The notes: generated by a model not told the origin, from the sequence alone. Shown: positions 1 to 7,898, counted from the stretch's first letter. The stretch: DNA of 45,043 bases from Desulfuromonadaceae bacterium (GCA_028683855.1 JAQUHA010000028.1:1-45043), one strand, 5' to 3'. Numbers and translations: made by a program.

Positions 1-32
1 TCCTTTTCAGGGTCAAAGCCCCACACAATCAT
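1..32 (-). CDS. Start of an unidentified phage gene (5' fragment)
   Basis: An ATG at 32 opens a leftward frame that runs off the window; only MIVWGFDPEK can be read. It follows the primase gene on the same strand with a GGCTGG stretch just before the ATG. The short hydrophobic run followed by FDP recalls the first beta strand of RNase H-fold proteins such as RuvC-type resolvases, but ten residues cannot prove this. Confidence 0.35.
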   Translation of the reverse strand, partial: MIVWGFDPEK

Positions 33-111
33 CCAGCCTATAGCCTATCTACTCCAGGCAGTTACAAGTATAAATCACTGCATGGAGCGGTCAACGAGCT
101 TTTTGTTTCTT

Positions 112-1578
112 TCATATCATCTCCTTTGGTTGTTCAGTAATAACCTCGGTGAGGCGAATGCCGGGGAAGGTCTGTTTTGCTATCAGGAAGTTCTTTGCCT
201 GTTGTTGGTTCGCTCCGGATTTTATGACCAGTGACATTTCTGTAAAATTAAAAACTATCGCACCGGTGGCGATCAGCCGGGAGTACTCCTCGGGGCTGTT
301 GGTGATGTGATAGGTGATGCCGTCGGCGGTGGTGCGCATGGTGACGCTGTAGCGCTTCTCGCCCTCTGGTGCTGCGGCAGAAAAATCCGCGCCAGTTTTA
401 ATGTCCTGAACCTGAGCATCCGATGAGGGATGAGGGATGAGGGATGAGAGACTGGCGGGCTTTGCGCTCTGCTTTGGTGGCGGCGGCAGTGTAAGCACGG
501 GGGGGAGTCCGGCTTTGATCCATTCACGGATGTTGACTCCGGCTTTGAATGCGTCCCCAGGGTCTTTGCCGACCGGTACCGGCCAGCGCTCTGCTTGCGG
601 GAACTGCTTTGGCCACCAGAGCCAGCCAATGCCTCCGGCGTTTTCGTATTTTCCGCTTTCGCTGGTTTTTGCGTCGTAATCAAGGGCGTTGGAGATGTGG
701 AGGCTGCCGGTGAGCAGCTGGTATGCGCCGTCGGTCGGTTTGGCGGTGCTGTTGCCCATGGCCATGGTGCCGGTGAGGTCTCCTGCCTGTTCGTCGATCA
801 TGATGGCGTCGAGCTCTGCTTCGATGATGGCGAAGGCGCGGGATTCCGGATTGGTGACGAATGTGTCCATGGAGGATCCGGGCACGAGGTAGTAAGGGAG
901 GCTGAATTGTTCGGTGCGGCGGTCGTTGGGGATCCTGATCCGGACGCGGCGGAGGATGCTGTCGTCAATCCAGGGGATGACGATGCCGATTGGGAGCCAG
1001 AGTTTCTTTTTCTTGTTGCCGTTCATGACGGTTTCGAGCCCCCACTCTTCACGGGCTTTGTAGAGGTCTTTGCCGTTTTCGCCGGGGTTGTAGCCGAGTT
1101 TGTGTTTGACGATGCTTTTTATGGTGATGCCCCGGGCGGCGAGGTAATCCTGCTGCTCTTGATTGGCGAGGAGTTGTTCGTGCGCCCAGGTGATGAATTT
1201 TGTGGCGTGCTCGACCCATGCGTCAACTGGTGCGGCGATGATGCGCGGCTGGAAGTTGTCAGAGCTCGGTTTTTTGAAGTGAGGCGCCTGGAACTCTTCC
1301 TGCTCGGGAAGTTCTTTGCCGACTTCTTTGCAGGCGGCTGGGAAGCTGAGACCGTCAAATTTCATGAGGTAGGCGATGGTGTCGCCGTTGCCGCAGTTGC
1401 GGCAAAACCATTGATCATCACCGTTGGCATTGACTTTGACGGAGAATCGATCGGACATCGCAGGATTGGGCTTGCCGGTGCCGCATGACGGGCAGGGGCC
1501 GTGCCACTCTTCGACACCGCTCTTGGCTCCGACTCTGCGCATTGATACCCGTTGTTGTACGATGTCGAGGAGGTTCAT
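112..1578 (-). CDS. DNA primase with CHC2-like zinc finger and Toprim domain
   Basis: This 488-residue protein probably makes RNA primers for replication of the integrated element. The N-terminus has a zinc ribbon with pairs C29/C32 and C59/C62 (CPSC, CRNC), as in DnaG- and P4-type primases. A Toprim-like core follows, with the EAELDA acidic motif around 254-259, GNS near 277 and DYD at 301-303. The tail beyond about 360 is proline-rich and then of unknown function. The start is the ATG at 1578. The gene lies on the leftward strand downstream of a helicase gene (2097-3737), separated from it by a small gene and a repeat-rich gap. Together the two genes would supply primase and helicase activities, as split replication proteins do in many phages. 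The family call is secure; the exact subfamily is not. Confidence 0.85.
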   Translation of the reverse strand: MNLLDIVQQRVSMRRVGAKSGVEEWHGPCPSCGTGKPNPAMSDRFSVKVNANGDDQWFCRNCGNGDTIAYLMKFDGLSFPAACKEVGKELPEQEEFQAPHFKKPSSDNFQPRIIAAPVDAWVEHATKFITWAHEQLLANQEQQDYLAARGITIKSIVKHKLGYNPGENGKDLYKAREEWGLETVMNGNKKKKLWLPIGIVIPWIDDSILRRVRIRIPNDRRTEQFSLPYYLVPGSSMDTFVTNPESRAFAIIEAELDAIMIDEQAGDLTGTMAMGNSTAKPTDGAYQLLTGSLHISNALDYDAKTSESGKYENAGGIGWLWWPKQFPQAERWPVPVGKDPGDAFKAGVNIREWIKAGLPPVLTLPPPPKQSAKPASLSSLIPHPSSDAQVQDIKTGADFSAAAPEGEKRYSVTMRTTADGITYHITNSPEEYSRLIATGAIVFNFTEMSLVIKSGANQQQAKNFLIAKQTFPGIRLTEVITEQPKEMI

Positions 1579-1589
1579 GGTTGTTTCCC

Positions 1590-1868
1590 GTCAGGATGAT
1601 AAATCTAAATCAGGACAATATCAGGACTTTTAAAAATCGTTCGTCCTGCTATATAAAGTCTTATATTCTTTATTCTTTTTTCTTTTATCAGGACTATAGG
1701 ACTATAAAAGAGAGGTTTTATTGTCCTGTTTGAAGGTTGTAAAAATCCCTCGTCATTTGCGTTTATCGTCCTATTGTCCTGTTGTGGTGGTTTTGTGCTT
1801 TAAATTCATACGGTTACAGTGCAGGACAAACTAAAAAGCTATTATCCTGCACTGTCCTACTGTCCTGA
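1590..1868. repeat. Cluster of TGTCCTG/CAGGACA short repeats, candidate iterons
   Basis: This gene-free gap of about 290 bp holds roughly a dozen copies of CAGGACA or its complement in both orientations, for example near 1612, 1623, 1688, 1725, 1772, 1821 and 1846-1866. It is AT-rich around 1660-1720. It sits between the primase and helicase genes of the element, a usual place for a replication origin. Origin function is inference. Confidence 0.55.
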
Positions 1869-2048
1869 CTACGAAAGAGCCGATTCAGCCCACCACATTT
1901 CAACTGCTCTGCCATCACCACCGCAATATCGGACGAGATACTGGTCCTCTGAGTTTTGATACTCGGCACGGCCGATAACATTCCCCTGCTCTTTGCTTGC
2001 CTTAATCTCAACACATGTCCCCATCTGCCACTTGAATGTTTTTTCCAT
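1869..2048 (-). CDS. Small conserved phage-type protein, 59 aa
   Basis: The ATG at 2048 is preceded by a strong GGGGAGGGG ribosome site and opens a 59-residue frame. It reads like one compact domain: a basic start, EIKASKEQGNVIGRAEY, then YLVRYCGGDGRAVEMWW and a short acidic tail. Small proteins with this GxVIGRAEYxxSE...YLVRY...GRAVExWW layout occur near phage replication and structural genes and look like small beta-barrels; their function is not known to me. A longer overlapping frame in the same place (1814-2116) lacks protein-like composition and a ribosome site, so this frame is preferred. Confidence 0.7.
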   Translation of the reverse strand: MEKTFKWQMGTCVEIKASKEQGNVIGRAEYQNSEDQYLVRYCGGDGRAVEMWWAESALS

Positions 2049-2096
2049 CTACTTTCCCCTCCCCCTGCTTTGATAAGGCTCTTCCGAGCCAGTGAA

Positions 2097-3737
2097 TCAT
2101 CGTCCTGACTTGTCATCTTCCGGAAACAGACGCTCGATGCCTTCTTTGAGCTGCAGACCGAAATAACGGGTCATGCCGCCGACCTTCTCTTTTTTGAACT
2201 GCTTGCCGAGCATGCTTCCGAATTTCTTCTGGGCTGGACAGCTGCCCGGCTTGGCTGTGATGTTGATCCGGTACCACCGTTTGAAGATGTTGTAGATATC
2301 GGTGGCGTTGGAGCGACAGTCCGGTGCTTCGTCGCAGGTCTCGGAGACGAACTGGGTGATAGTATCTTCACTGATCCGGTAGTCTTCAGTGGCGTTGGTG
2401 ACCTGCTCTGGTGGTTTGAGCCCCTGTTGCTGCCATTCGAGGCACCCTCTGACGAGCCATGCGAGGATTCCGGAGGCTTCTGATTTCAGTTTTTCACGGA
2501 GCTGGTCGTCACGTTGACGCTGATTGCGCTTGTTTAGATCTGGATCAGCTACGAAACTGTAGTTGAAAGGGATCAGTTTGAGCCGCTGCCAGAAGGCGAA
2601 GTCATCACCAGGGGCGTGCGGGAGGTTATTGGTAAGCAGAATCAGCAGGTGCGTGGGGTCAAAATCAATATAATCTTTGGCGTTTAGGTCACGACCTTTA
2701 AGAGTGTCGCCGCCGGAGTACCATTTGACTTGGCCGGGTGAGAATCTGCGCCCTTCATCAGTCTCACTGGCGAAGGCGATGCGCAGCCCCTTGAGTGCCA
2801 TGATGTGCGGCGTGGGGCCTGATGGTGTGGCCGATCTTCCCTGGTCGAGGAGCATTTCTGCCGGTATGGGACCGGCGACGCTGCCGAGGACGTAGCGGAA
2901 GGTTTCAACGAGTACGCCTTTACCGTTGCGGCCTTGTCCGTTGAGCACTAAAAAGATGTGTTCTGTAGACATGCCGGTAATTCCATAGCCGAAGGCACGG
3001 CGGGCGAAGGCGATGACGTTTTCGCGGTGCTGTCTCCGTTCTTCTTCGCTGGTCATTGAGTCGCCGTCTAGCGAGGCTTCAAGGAATGCGTCCCAGTTGG
3101 GAGCTGGTGTGTCGATGCCGCGCCATTCATGGGGAACAAATTTAGTGACATAGTCTTCCGGGCGGCCTTCGCGAAGTGTGCCGGTTTGGAGGTTGAGTAC
3201 TCCGTTCTGACAGGCAAGCAGCCATGGGTTAACGTCGAGCTCGTCGCCACGGATGGCAATCGGGTCTTCTATCCTGTGGCTGTACTGGAGGCAGTTGGCG
3301 GCGCCGGATCCGGAGCGGAGACGTTTTACACGTTTATAGTATTCGTTGCGCAGGTCGCCGAGCCGTTTGGCTTCGTCTTTTTTTTCGGGGTCGAGCGCTT
3401 TGATGTCGGCTGTTATGGCGGCGGCCTCTTTGAGGTAGACATCTGCAACGGCTTCAACGCCGAGGAAGCATTCTTCCATCCGATCCCATGACCAGTAGTG
3501 CCCACGCCATACCAGCCATTTATCGACGTTTTTGACGTAACAGAATTTGCCACGGTGCAGCGCGGCGAAGAGGGTGCCGTCTCCCAGTTCATTGGCCTGT
3601 AGGCACTGTTTGATTTTGGCGGAGGTGAGGCGTACCCCTTCGGAGGTAGTCTGATCTGCCAGTGCGGCGGCTTCAAGACGTTTGCGCTCTTCGACGGCGG
3701 CCTTTATATCGATGATGTTATTCCCCTGGTCAGGCAT
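2097..3737 (-). CDS. P4/D5-type superfamily 3 helicase, phage primase C-terminal family
   Basis: The 546-residue protein is a replicative helicase of the phage/plasmid primase (P4 alpha, D5) family. The D5 N-terminal region covers roughly 60-230. The Walker A motif GQGRNGKGV is at 267-275. An SF3 motif C-like stretch (LLILLTNNLPHAPG, then FAFWQRLKLIPF) lies around 366-395, and a winged-helix-like C-terminus follows 440. It lacks its own catalytic primase module, which fits the separate Toprim primase gene at 112-1578. Its start overlaps the end of the upstream zinc-ribbon gene by 8 bp, so the two are co-translated. It probably unwinds the element's origin, perhaps the repeat cluster at 1590-1868; that link is inference. 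Confidence 0.9.
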   Translation of the reverse strand: MPDQGNNIIDIKAAVEERKRLEAAALADQTTSEGVRLTSAKIKQCLQANELGDGTLFAALHRGKFCYVKNVDKWLVWRGHYWSWDRMEECFLGVEAVADVYLKEAAAITADIKALDPEKKDEAKRLGDLRNEYYKRVKRLRSGSGAANCLQYSHRIEDPIAIRGDELDVNPWLLACQNGVLNLQTGTLREGRPEDYVTKFVPHEWRGIDTPAPNWDAFLEASLDGDSMTSEEERRQHRENVIAFARRAFGYGITGMSTEHIFLVLNGQGRNGKGVLVETFRYVLGSVAGPIPAEMLLDQGRSATPSGPTPHIMALKGLRIAFASETDEGRRFSPGQVKWYSGGDTLKGRDLNAKDYIDFDPTHLLILLTNNLPHAPGDDFAFWQRLKLIPFNYSFVADPDLNKRNQRQRDDQLREKLKSEASGILAWLVRGCLEWQQQGLKPPEQVTNATEDYRISEDTITQFVSETCDEAPDCRSNATDIYNIFKRWYRINITAKPGSCPAQKKFGSMLGKQFKKEKVGGMTRYFGLQLKEGIERLFPEDDKSGR

Positions 3738-4128
3738 GGGACTCCCAGTACTTTATCTTGGGGTGCCAGATGCCTATGGTGTCGGGGTGAGCTCCGGTCA
3801 TTGTGGCGATGCGTTTGTGATCGACGTCGAGGGAGAGCAGCACCAGGATAACTTCAAACTGTTGGTAGGTTAGCTGGGCGTTGGCCAGAATCGTTCCGGT
3901 ATTGGGGGAGAATTTACACCCGCAGCTAGAGCAGAAGGTACGCTCGCCGCGCCAGAAGGTGACCAGCGCACGTCGGCCAGTGATTGAAGCACCACAACTG
4001 GCGCACTTTGGGCCGTCCGGATACAACAGGCTTAAAATCCGTTTGGCAGCCGACTCCTCAACGCAGACGGTGTCAAAGAAATGCTGGACATATGGTGTAG
4101 CGTAAGTTATGGAACTGTCTGTTTTCAT
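3730..4128 (-). CDS. Zinc-ribbon protein resembling the N-terminus of IS1595/IS1 transposases
   Basis: The protein is about 132 residues from the preferred ATG at 4128, which follows GGAAAGAG; an ATG at 4140 adds four residues. Two cysteine pairs (CASC and CSSC, with KFSPNTGT after the second) form a zinc ribbon of the kind that starts IS1595-type transposases. A helix-turn-helix-like segment follows (YQQFEVILVLLSLDVDHKRI, then ATMTGAHPDTI). No DDE catalytic domain follows, and the gene is embedded in the replication operon. A DNA-binding helper or regulator, perhaps derived from a transposase, is more likely than an active transposase. Confidence 0.6.
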   Translation of the reverse strand: MKTDSSITYATPYVQHFFDTVCVEESAAKRILSLLYPDGPKCASCGASITGRRALVTFWRGERTFCSSCGCKFSPNTGTILANAQLTYQQFEVILVLLSLDVDHKRIATMTGAHPDTIGIWHPKIKYWESHA

Positions 4129-4340
4129 GGCTCTTTCCATTTTTCCGCAATCGAAATAGTTTTATTCGTAACCAAAGCCTGCGCGCTTGCCAGCCCGCAT
4201 ATCATAGACTCCATGGAGTACCTACGACACTTGCCGCCTTACCTGACGAGCTGACCGTCGTGTGTGGTGCAGCCCGTAACCGTGAACTCCCCTGATCTCT
4301 CTTCTGGTGAGCGGTGATGATGACAGAGGGGGCGCGGGGG

Positions 4341-4976
4341 TCATCGTCCACGCTTCGACATAAAGTAATCAAGCTGACGCGGGAACTCGACGTTCCAGCG
4401 TTCGATGATACGATCAACAACCCGATTTATTACCTCTGGGCGGTTTACCATGCTGGCGATAGAGATGACGTTCTTCTCTTCAATAGGTAACCGCTTGCCA
4501 GTCAGCCTACGGTACACACCGATATGGCTACCTGACCTTCCCGCCGTAACCTTTGAAAGGAATGCATTGCGAAGCAGAGCCGTGTCCTTACCCTTCAACA
4601 CTTGGACAACAACACCCTGTGGTAATGGTCCAGCTGACCGCATGCCACGAGTAACCTTGCCGGTCTTGAGATTCTGTCCCACCCTCGACCTTACCGTTGC
4701 CCCCATAATCTGCCGTGCGCCAAAGTAAGATAACGACATTCCCTTACCTCCAACCTCAATCACACCCTTTAAATCATCCATGCGAGGTGCGGTCAGTTTG
4801 ATGCGTGGGTCTACATCCTTCTTCTTCACGTTCCAGACATCAGTGATCTCTTTCGATACAATCGTTCGGCCTGACTTTGTGGCACGATCAATACCCGCCC
4901 GAGCCGCCTGCCTTACTACCTTCGGATCAAACACTGCTAGTGCCTCTTCCATACCTTCCAGTTTGACAGTTATCAT
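4341..4976 (-). CDS. Prophage minor tail protein Z (GpZ)-like protein
   Basis: The 211-residue protein matches in layout the GpZ family of lambda-like phages, which acts in tail completion. It starts with MITVKLEGMEEAL and a helical AARAGIDRATKSGRTIVSKEI segment, followed by a beta-rich body (GVIEVGGKGMSLSYFGARQI) and a conserved centre where RNAFLSKVTAG precedes HIGVYRRLTGKRLPIEE. The C-terminus is a helix with VDRIIERWNVEFPRQLDYF. It overlaps the upstream gene by 4 bp (ATGA). It is the only recognisable virion gene in view, so the element is a phage or phage-derived rather than a plain plasmid-like island. Confidence 0.75.
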   Translation of the reverse strand: MITVKLEGMEEALAVFDPKVVRQAARAGIDRATKSGRTIVSKEITDVWNVKKKDVDPRIKLTAPRMDDLKGVIEVGGKGMSLSYFGARQIMGATVRSRVGQNLKTGKVTRGMRSAGPLPQGVVVQVLKGKDTALLRNAFLSKVTAGRSGSHIGVYRRLTGKRLPIEEKNVISIASMVNRPEVINRVVDRIIERWNVEFPRQLDYFMSKRGR

Positions 4977-5350
4977 CTGCTCTCTCCTTCAGGACTATTG
5001 GAATAGCTTTCTTTATCCTGTGGGTGGGCAAGGGAGGCGGGAACGGCGCGACCCTCTAGGCATGAGTTCACACCTGCGGTGCGTAATGTCTCAGCCAATG
5101 TCATATCAGGCCGACCAGACAGCACAATGATTGCCTTAATGCAGCATACCGCCACTTGTGACAACTCACAGATAACACCGTGCGGGCCGTGGAGATCACC
5201 ACGCAACTCAGCATCACCCGCCTCAACCATCAACTCATTAACAATAACCGCCATCATCTGCTCAGTAGTATAATCAGACCAATCACCATGCAGATCAACA
5301 GAGCGGTTATACTCCCTAATGATATCGTCGAACGCTTCCCAGACAGTCAT
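4973..5350 (-). CDS. Hypothetical phage protein, possibly MazG-like
   Basis: The 125-residue protein is mostly helical. The stretch with EQMMAVIVNELMVEAGDAELRG followed by ELSQVAVCCIKAI has acidic residues spaced somewhat like the metal-binding helices of all-alpha NTP pyrophosphohydrolases (MazG-like), which phages use to clear damaged or alarm nucleotides. The match is loose and function is uncertain. The last 40 residues (PASLAHPQDKES onward) look disordered. It starts at the A shared with the stop of the preceding gene and overlaps the GpZ gene by 4 bp, so it belongs to the same tightly coupled leftward operon. Confidence 0.5.
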   Translation of the reverse strand: MTVWEAFDDIIREYNRSVDLHGDWSDYTTEQMMAVIVNELMVEAGDAELRGDLHGPHGVICELSQVAVCCIKAIIVLSGRPDMTLAETLRTAGVNSCLEGRAVPASLAHPQDKESYSNSPEGESR

Positions 5351-5787
5351 CAGTAACCCAAACCTTCAGCAGCTTCGCACATATCTAAATACCGCTCAGC
5401 ACGGACACGAGGATTCGGAGCACTATTCAAATCAGCAAGAAACTCCTCACACTTAGCATCCAGCAACTGGCGCAGAAACGCCGCATAATCACTCGACCGG
5501 ATCTCATCCACACCCACAACAGCCGGAGCAACAGCCATAACCGGCGGCAACATACGATCATCAACAACAGCAGCAAGAGCAACAGGAACAACCAAAGCCG
5601 CCTCTAACTCCTCACTCGCAGCAATAGTATAATGACGGCGGCACATACCCTTATTGCCACCCTTCGCCTGCTTATCGCACCCCTTCACAGCACACATAGC
5701 CATCTCAAACAACTCCGGATTCTCAGTTTTCAGACTCACACACCGCTGAGGCGGGATAGCATACCGATCATCAACCACCTTATTCAA
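5350..5787 (-). CDS. Hypothetical phage protein with Cys/His cluster
   Basis: The 145-residue protein begins at a TTG that overlaps the TGA of the preceding small gene (TTGA), an arrangement consistent with translational coupling. Residues 32-52 hold a C..C..C..CxxxH pattern (CAVKGCDKQAKGGNKGMCRRH) that could bind zinc. An alanine/valine-rich linker follows, then a helical C-terminus (DYAAFLRQLLDAKCEEFLA). No family is recognised. The same frame stays open upstream for a further 30 or so codons without a normal start, which leaves room for a frameshift with the gene at 5784-5897. Confidence 0.5.
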   Translation of the reverse strand: MNKVVDDRYAIPPQRCVSLKTENPELFEMAMCAVKGCDKQAKGGNKGMCRRHYTIAASEELEAALVVPVALAAVVDDRMLPPVMAVAPAVVGVDEIRSSDYAAFLRQLLDAKCEEFLADLNSAPNPRVRAERYLDMCEAAEGLGY

Positions 5788-5897
5788 CGCGATCTGATCA
5801 AGATCCGCCTGCTTTGACCGCCGGATATCAGTAGCCTTACGGGCCGATCTACATGAGCAATAACCGGAATATCCTTACCCTCATAAACATTACTCAC
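5784..5897 (-). CDS. Tiny phage ORF, 37 aa, GTG start
   Basis: A GTG at 5897 overlaps the end of the membrane-protein gene, and the frame ends in a TGA overlapping the TTG start of the next gene. The first 18 residues (SNVYEGKDIPVIAHVDR) look like real protein, while the rest is basic and low in information. This is what a frameshift near 5845 would produce, joining it to the 145-aa frame that follows. It could be a genuine tiny gene or the 5' end of a broken or frameshifted longer gene. Confidence 0.35.
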   Translation of the reverse strand: MSNVYEGKDIPVIAHVDRPVRLLISGGQSRRILIRSR

Positions 5898-6072
5898 GGC
5901 CACCCTCACCCAAACCATACGCATTGAAAATCTCAAGAGTCGGCTCCATCGCCACCCGTTGTTCCTTAACAGACATTGGAGCCACAAAACTGATAAACGA
6001 ATCCGCCATACTCAACGCACAGCTGGCCAGAATAACAACAACCACAACCATCTCGATAAAATTCAGTCTCAT
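5890..6072 (-). CDS. Small single-pass membrane or exported protein, 60 aa
   Basis: The protein begins MRLNFIEMVVVVVILASCALS, a clear hydrophobic segment after a positive residue, then a short polar tail ending in GLGEGGRE. It could be a membrane anchor, a lipoprotein-like peptide or a spanin-type fragment; none can be shown. It overlaps the preceding gene (ATGA) and the following one, as is usual in this operon. Confidence 0.5.
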   Translation of the reverse strand: MRLNFIEMVVVVVILASCALSMADSFISFVAPMSVKEQRVAMEPTLEIFNAYGLGEGGRE

Positions 6073-6233
6073 GCAAACACCCCCTCAATACCTCTAAAAT
6101 ATTCAGGCGTAAAATCAGAACACTCAAACCCGCGATCCTCCAGCCACTCCTCAGCCGCCAGCCTATTAACCAACCCAGCAGCAGTACAGTTACCAGCAAA
6201 CTGGCAACCGCGACATGGAACTGGTGGCGACAT
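6069..6233 (-). CDS. Small cysteine-containing phage protein, 54 aa
   Basis: The frame starts at ATG 6233, overlapping the TGA of the upstream gene, and ends in a TGA overlapping the ATG of the next. The N-terminus PCRGCQFAGNC has three cysteines in CxxC-x5-C spacing, recalling small zinc or Fe-S binding sites. The rest is acidic and helical (AAEEWLEDRGFECSDFTPEYF). Composition and start/stop coupling favour this frame over a longer overlapping one at 5966-6199. Function is unknown. Confidence 0.6.
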   Translation of the reverse strand: MSPPVPCRGCQFAGNCTAAGLVNRLAAEEWLEDRGFECSDFTPEYFRGIEGVFA

Positions 6234-6427
6234 CAGGCAGCCCGCCGCTTGCTATGAGCCCGCAAAAACGCCTTAGACTCTTCAATCTGCCCCTGCCTTG
6301 CCATCTGTATGGCCTGCTGAGCAACAGTCATCGGCTTTAGGGCAGGAGGCGCGACCACCGCAAACAGAGCCGACATAGCCGCCTGCAGCTCCTCACGGAA
6401 TATTGTACGGATCTGAGTCTCATTCAC
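6233..6427 (-). CDS. Hypothetical helical phage protein, 64 aa
   Basis: This small protein starts MNETQIRTIFREELQAAMSAL, an amphipathic helix, has a proline-containing middle and a basic end (AHSKRRAA). Its ATG overlaps the stop of the XRE regulator gene by 4 bp, so it is the second gene of the leftward operon. No family is recognised. Confidence 0.55.
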   Translation of the reverse strand: MNETQIRTIFREELQAAMSALFAVVAPPALKPMTVAQQAIQMARQGQIEESKAFLRAHSKRRAA

Positions 6428-7026
6428 TGCGCGTCCTCCTTATCAGCCGCCACATACAAACCATCAGCACCAGGCTCAACCACATGATGACCATGAGCGA
6501 TACACTTAGCCTGCTGGTTTTCAATTATCTGGATATGATCCTCACGAGTAAGAGCCCCTAAGCGTATCAACTCGAACTTTAAAATCTCCATAGCTCGCTC
6601 AGCATCCACGATCTGCTCATGCAGCATCTTGTGTCGCTCCTGGAACTCCGGCAGTTTCTGGAAATCCTTGTGGGCATATAACTGCGACAACTCATCAGCA
6701 GCAGCCGCACCCTCAATCATCTCCTGACGTAAGCGGTTTGCGATAATTGACGGCTCAGTTCTGATGTTGTTTAGATCAGGGAATTGCTTGATCATAATGT
6801 GCTGGCGGATCGGACAGGTCTCGCAGTGATGCATCAGAATTTCAGGAGCACCAAGAGCCTCGGAAATGCGGATCAGAGTAACAGCGTCAGGAGGAGACTT
6901 GAGGCCGTCATTCTCCAGGACAGAAAGAGCAGAACCGGTCAGACCTACAGCAGAGCCGAGCTGACCCTGAGTAATTCCTTTTCTCTTTCTGGCCAAAGTT
7001 ATTTTCCTACCTAATGAATCGCTCAT
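6424..7026 (-). CDS. XRE-family transcriptional regulator with C-terminal helical region
   Basis: The 200-residue protein opens with a Cro/CI-type helix-turn-helix at about 5-60 (LARKRKGITQGQLGSAVGLTGSALSVLEN). A CETC pair lies near 88-91, and the C-terminal region at 120-175 is long and helical, probably for dimerisation. It heads the leftward early operon of the element and is divergent from the gene at 7110, so it probably controls the shared intergenic region. With the second XRE protein at 7899 it may form a lysogeny switch; which one is the repressor cannot be told. Confidence 0.8.
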   Translation of the reverse strand: MSDSLGRKITLARKRKGITQGQLGSAVGLTGSALSVLENDGLKSPPDAVTLIRISEALGAPEILMHHCETCPIRQHIMIKQFPDLNNIRTEPSIIANRLRQEMIEGAAAADELSQLYAHKDFQKLPEFQERHKMLHEQIVDAERAMEILKFELIRLGALTREDHIQIIENQQAKCIAHGHHVVEPGADGLYVAADKEDAQ

Positions 7027-7109
7027 AACTCACCCTTTTTACTTTGTTTAAATTTTACATAATTGTTGTATATCTATTCAAAACAACAACTAACTATCGA
7101 GGTGCATCT

Positions 7110-7517
7110 ATGTTCACGGCATCCAAACCAAAACCAGCAGAAAAGGAGAGAAAGATGAAAACTGTTGAATCTATTAAAACCGCAATCATTGAAATGCTAC
7201 ATGCAAAAGGATCAGGGCGGACGTTCAAAGAGTTTATGGAAGTCCCCGGCTTCAAAGGTAATGTGGGTGCTGAATCACAAACACATAACCTGTTTTTCTG
7301 GTTCAACTGCACAGACGAATCAATTGAAGCACTCAAAGAACTACTCACAGAAAACGTCATCCGCTTTAAACCTACTAACTGGAAAACATACGAAGCCGAC
7401 AAGGGCATACCCGGCTACCCACTTGGCGAAGACGGTAATAAATACAAAACTCCGCATTGGAAACCTGTAGCCATTTATAAAGGGTCTAAGTTTCCGAAAG
7501 TTCTGGTAAGCGCTTAG
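7110..7517 (+). CDS. Hypothetical protein, about 135 aa, divergent from the regulator
   Basis: Two starts are possible. The ATG at 7110 has GAGGTG before it; the ATG at 7155 has AAGGAGAG and gives 120 residues. The body from MKTVESIKTAI onward looks like one compact domain with a helical start, aromatic strands (THNLFFWFNC) and a C-terminal region rich in lysine and proline (PHWKPVAIYKGSKFPKV). No family is recognised. It overlaps the end of the convergent gene at 7486-7686 by 32 bp. Confidence 0.55.
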   Translation: MFTASKPKPAEKERKMKTVESIKTAIIEMLHAKGSGRTFKEFMEVPGFKGNVGAESQTHNLFFWFNCTDESIEALKELLTENVIRFKPTNWKTYEADKGIPGYPLGEDGNKYKTPHWKPVAIYKGSKFPKVLVSA

Positions 7518-7686
7518 ACAGATCAACAGCGAAAATCCCGCCTGTATATTCTTTTGGCGGGTGACCGTGCTCCATTTCGTAAAACTCAGGGGTTACAACA
7601 AACGCCCGAAATTGTCTGACGAACGCTTCTTGCTCGTTTTTAGGGATAGCGGCGTCCAATGCCTTTTGAAAACTGTTCTCGCTCAT
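7486..7686 (-). CDS. Hypothetical small phage protein, 66 aa
   Basis: The preferred ATG at 7686 lies 6-7 bases after AAGGTG; an ATG at 7692 is the alternative. The protein (MSENSFQKALDAAIPKNEQ..., then FVVTPEFYEMEHGHPPKEY) has no recognised domain. It is transcribed leftward, away from the AT-rich operator region at 7700-7898, opposite the XRE gene at 7899, so it may be an early gene under that repressor. Confidence 0.5.
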   Translation of the reverse strand: MSENSFQKALDAAIPKNEQEAFVRQFRAFVVTPEFYEMEHGHPPKEYTGGIFAVDLSKRLPELSET

Positions 7687-7784
7687 AACCATCACCTTTT
7701 TTCAAATTAAATGTAATAATCAACCATTGACTAAACATATAATTCACCAAAAACTTAAAGTCAACAGAATATTTACAGCATAGG

Positions 7785-7819
7785 TTGAATATATTACGTT
7801 TTTAGTGTAATTATTTCAA
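7785..7819. promoter_or_regulatory. Inverted repeat, candidate operator of the XRE protein at 7899
   Basis: Arms TTGAATATATTAC (7785-7797) and GTAATTATTTCAA (7807-7819) pair at 11 of 13 positions around a 9-base spacer. They lie in a 200-bp AT-rich gap between divergent genes, the usual place for an autoregulating repressor to bind. A further half site TTCAA follows at about 7825. Confidence 0.5.
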
Positions 7820-7898
7820 CATAAGTTCAATAATTCTATATATTTGTGTTTTTACTTTAATTTATTGCTTATGCTTAAATTTATGATATTTTGAAGAC

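Noticed and set aside
595-1488. Long open frame on the plus strand, 297 codons
   Set aside because: It mirrors the primase gene; its product is a Val/Gly/Asp-rich shadow with no domain, while the minus strand has zinc and Toprim motifs.
2019-2101. 30-codon frame whose ATG overlaps the helicase stop
   Set aside because: It overlaps the better supported 59-aa gene and reads like leader sequence.
1814-2116. 100-codon frame on the minus strand
   Set aside because: It overlaps the 59-aa gene in another frame, has no ribosome site and looks random.
4225-4344. 39-codon frame after the GpZ gene, beginning MTPAPPLSSS
   Set aside because: Overlap with the GpZ stop is suggestive, but composition is low in information; the gap 4141-4340 is left without a gene.
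5966-6199. 77-codon frame beginning MLVTVLLLGWLIGW
   Set aside because: It is the shifted reading of the 54- and 60-aa genes, whose starts and stops overlap neatly.
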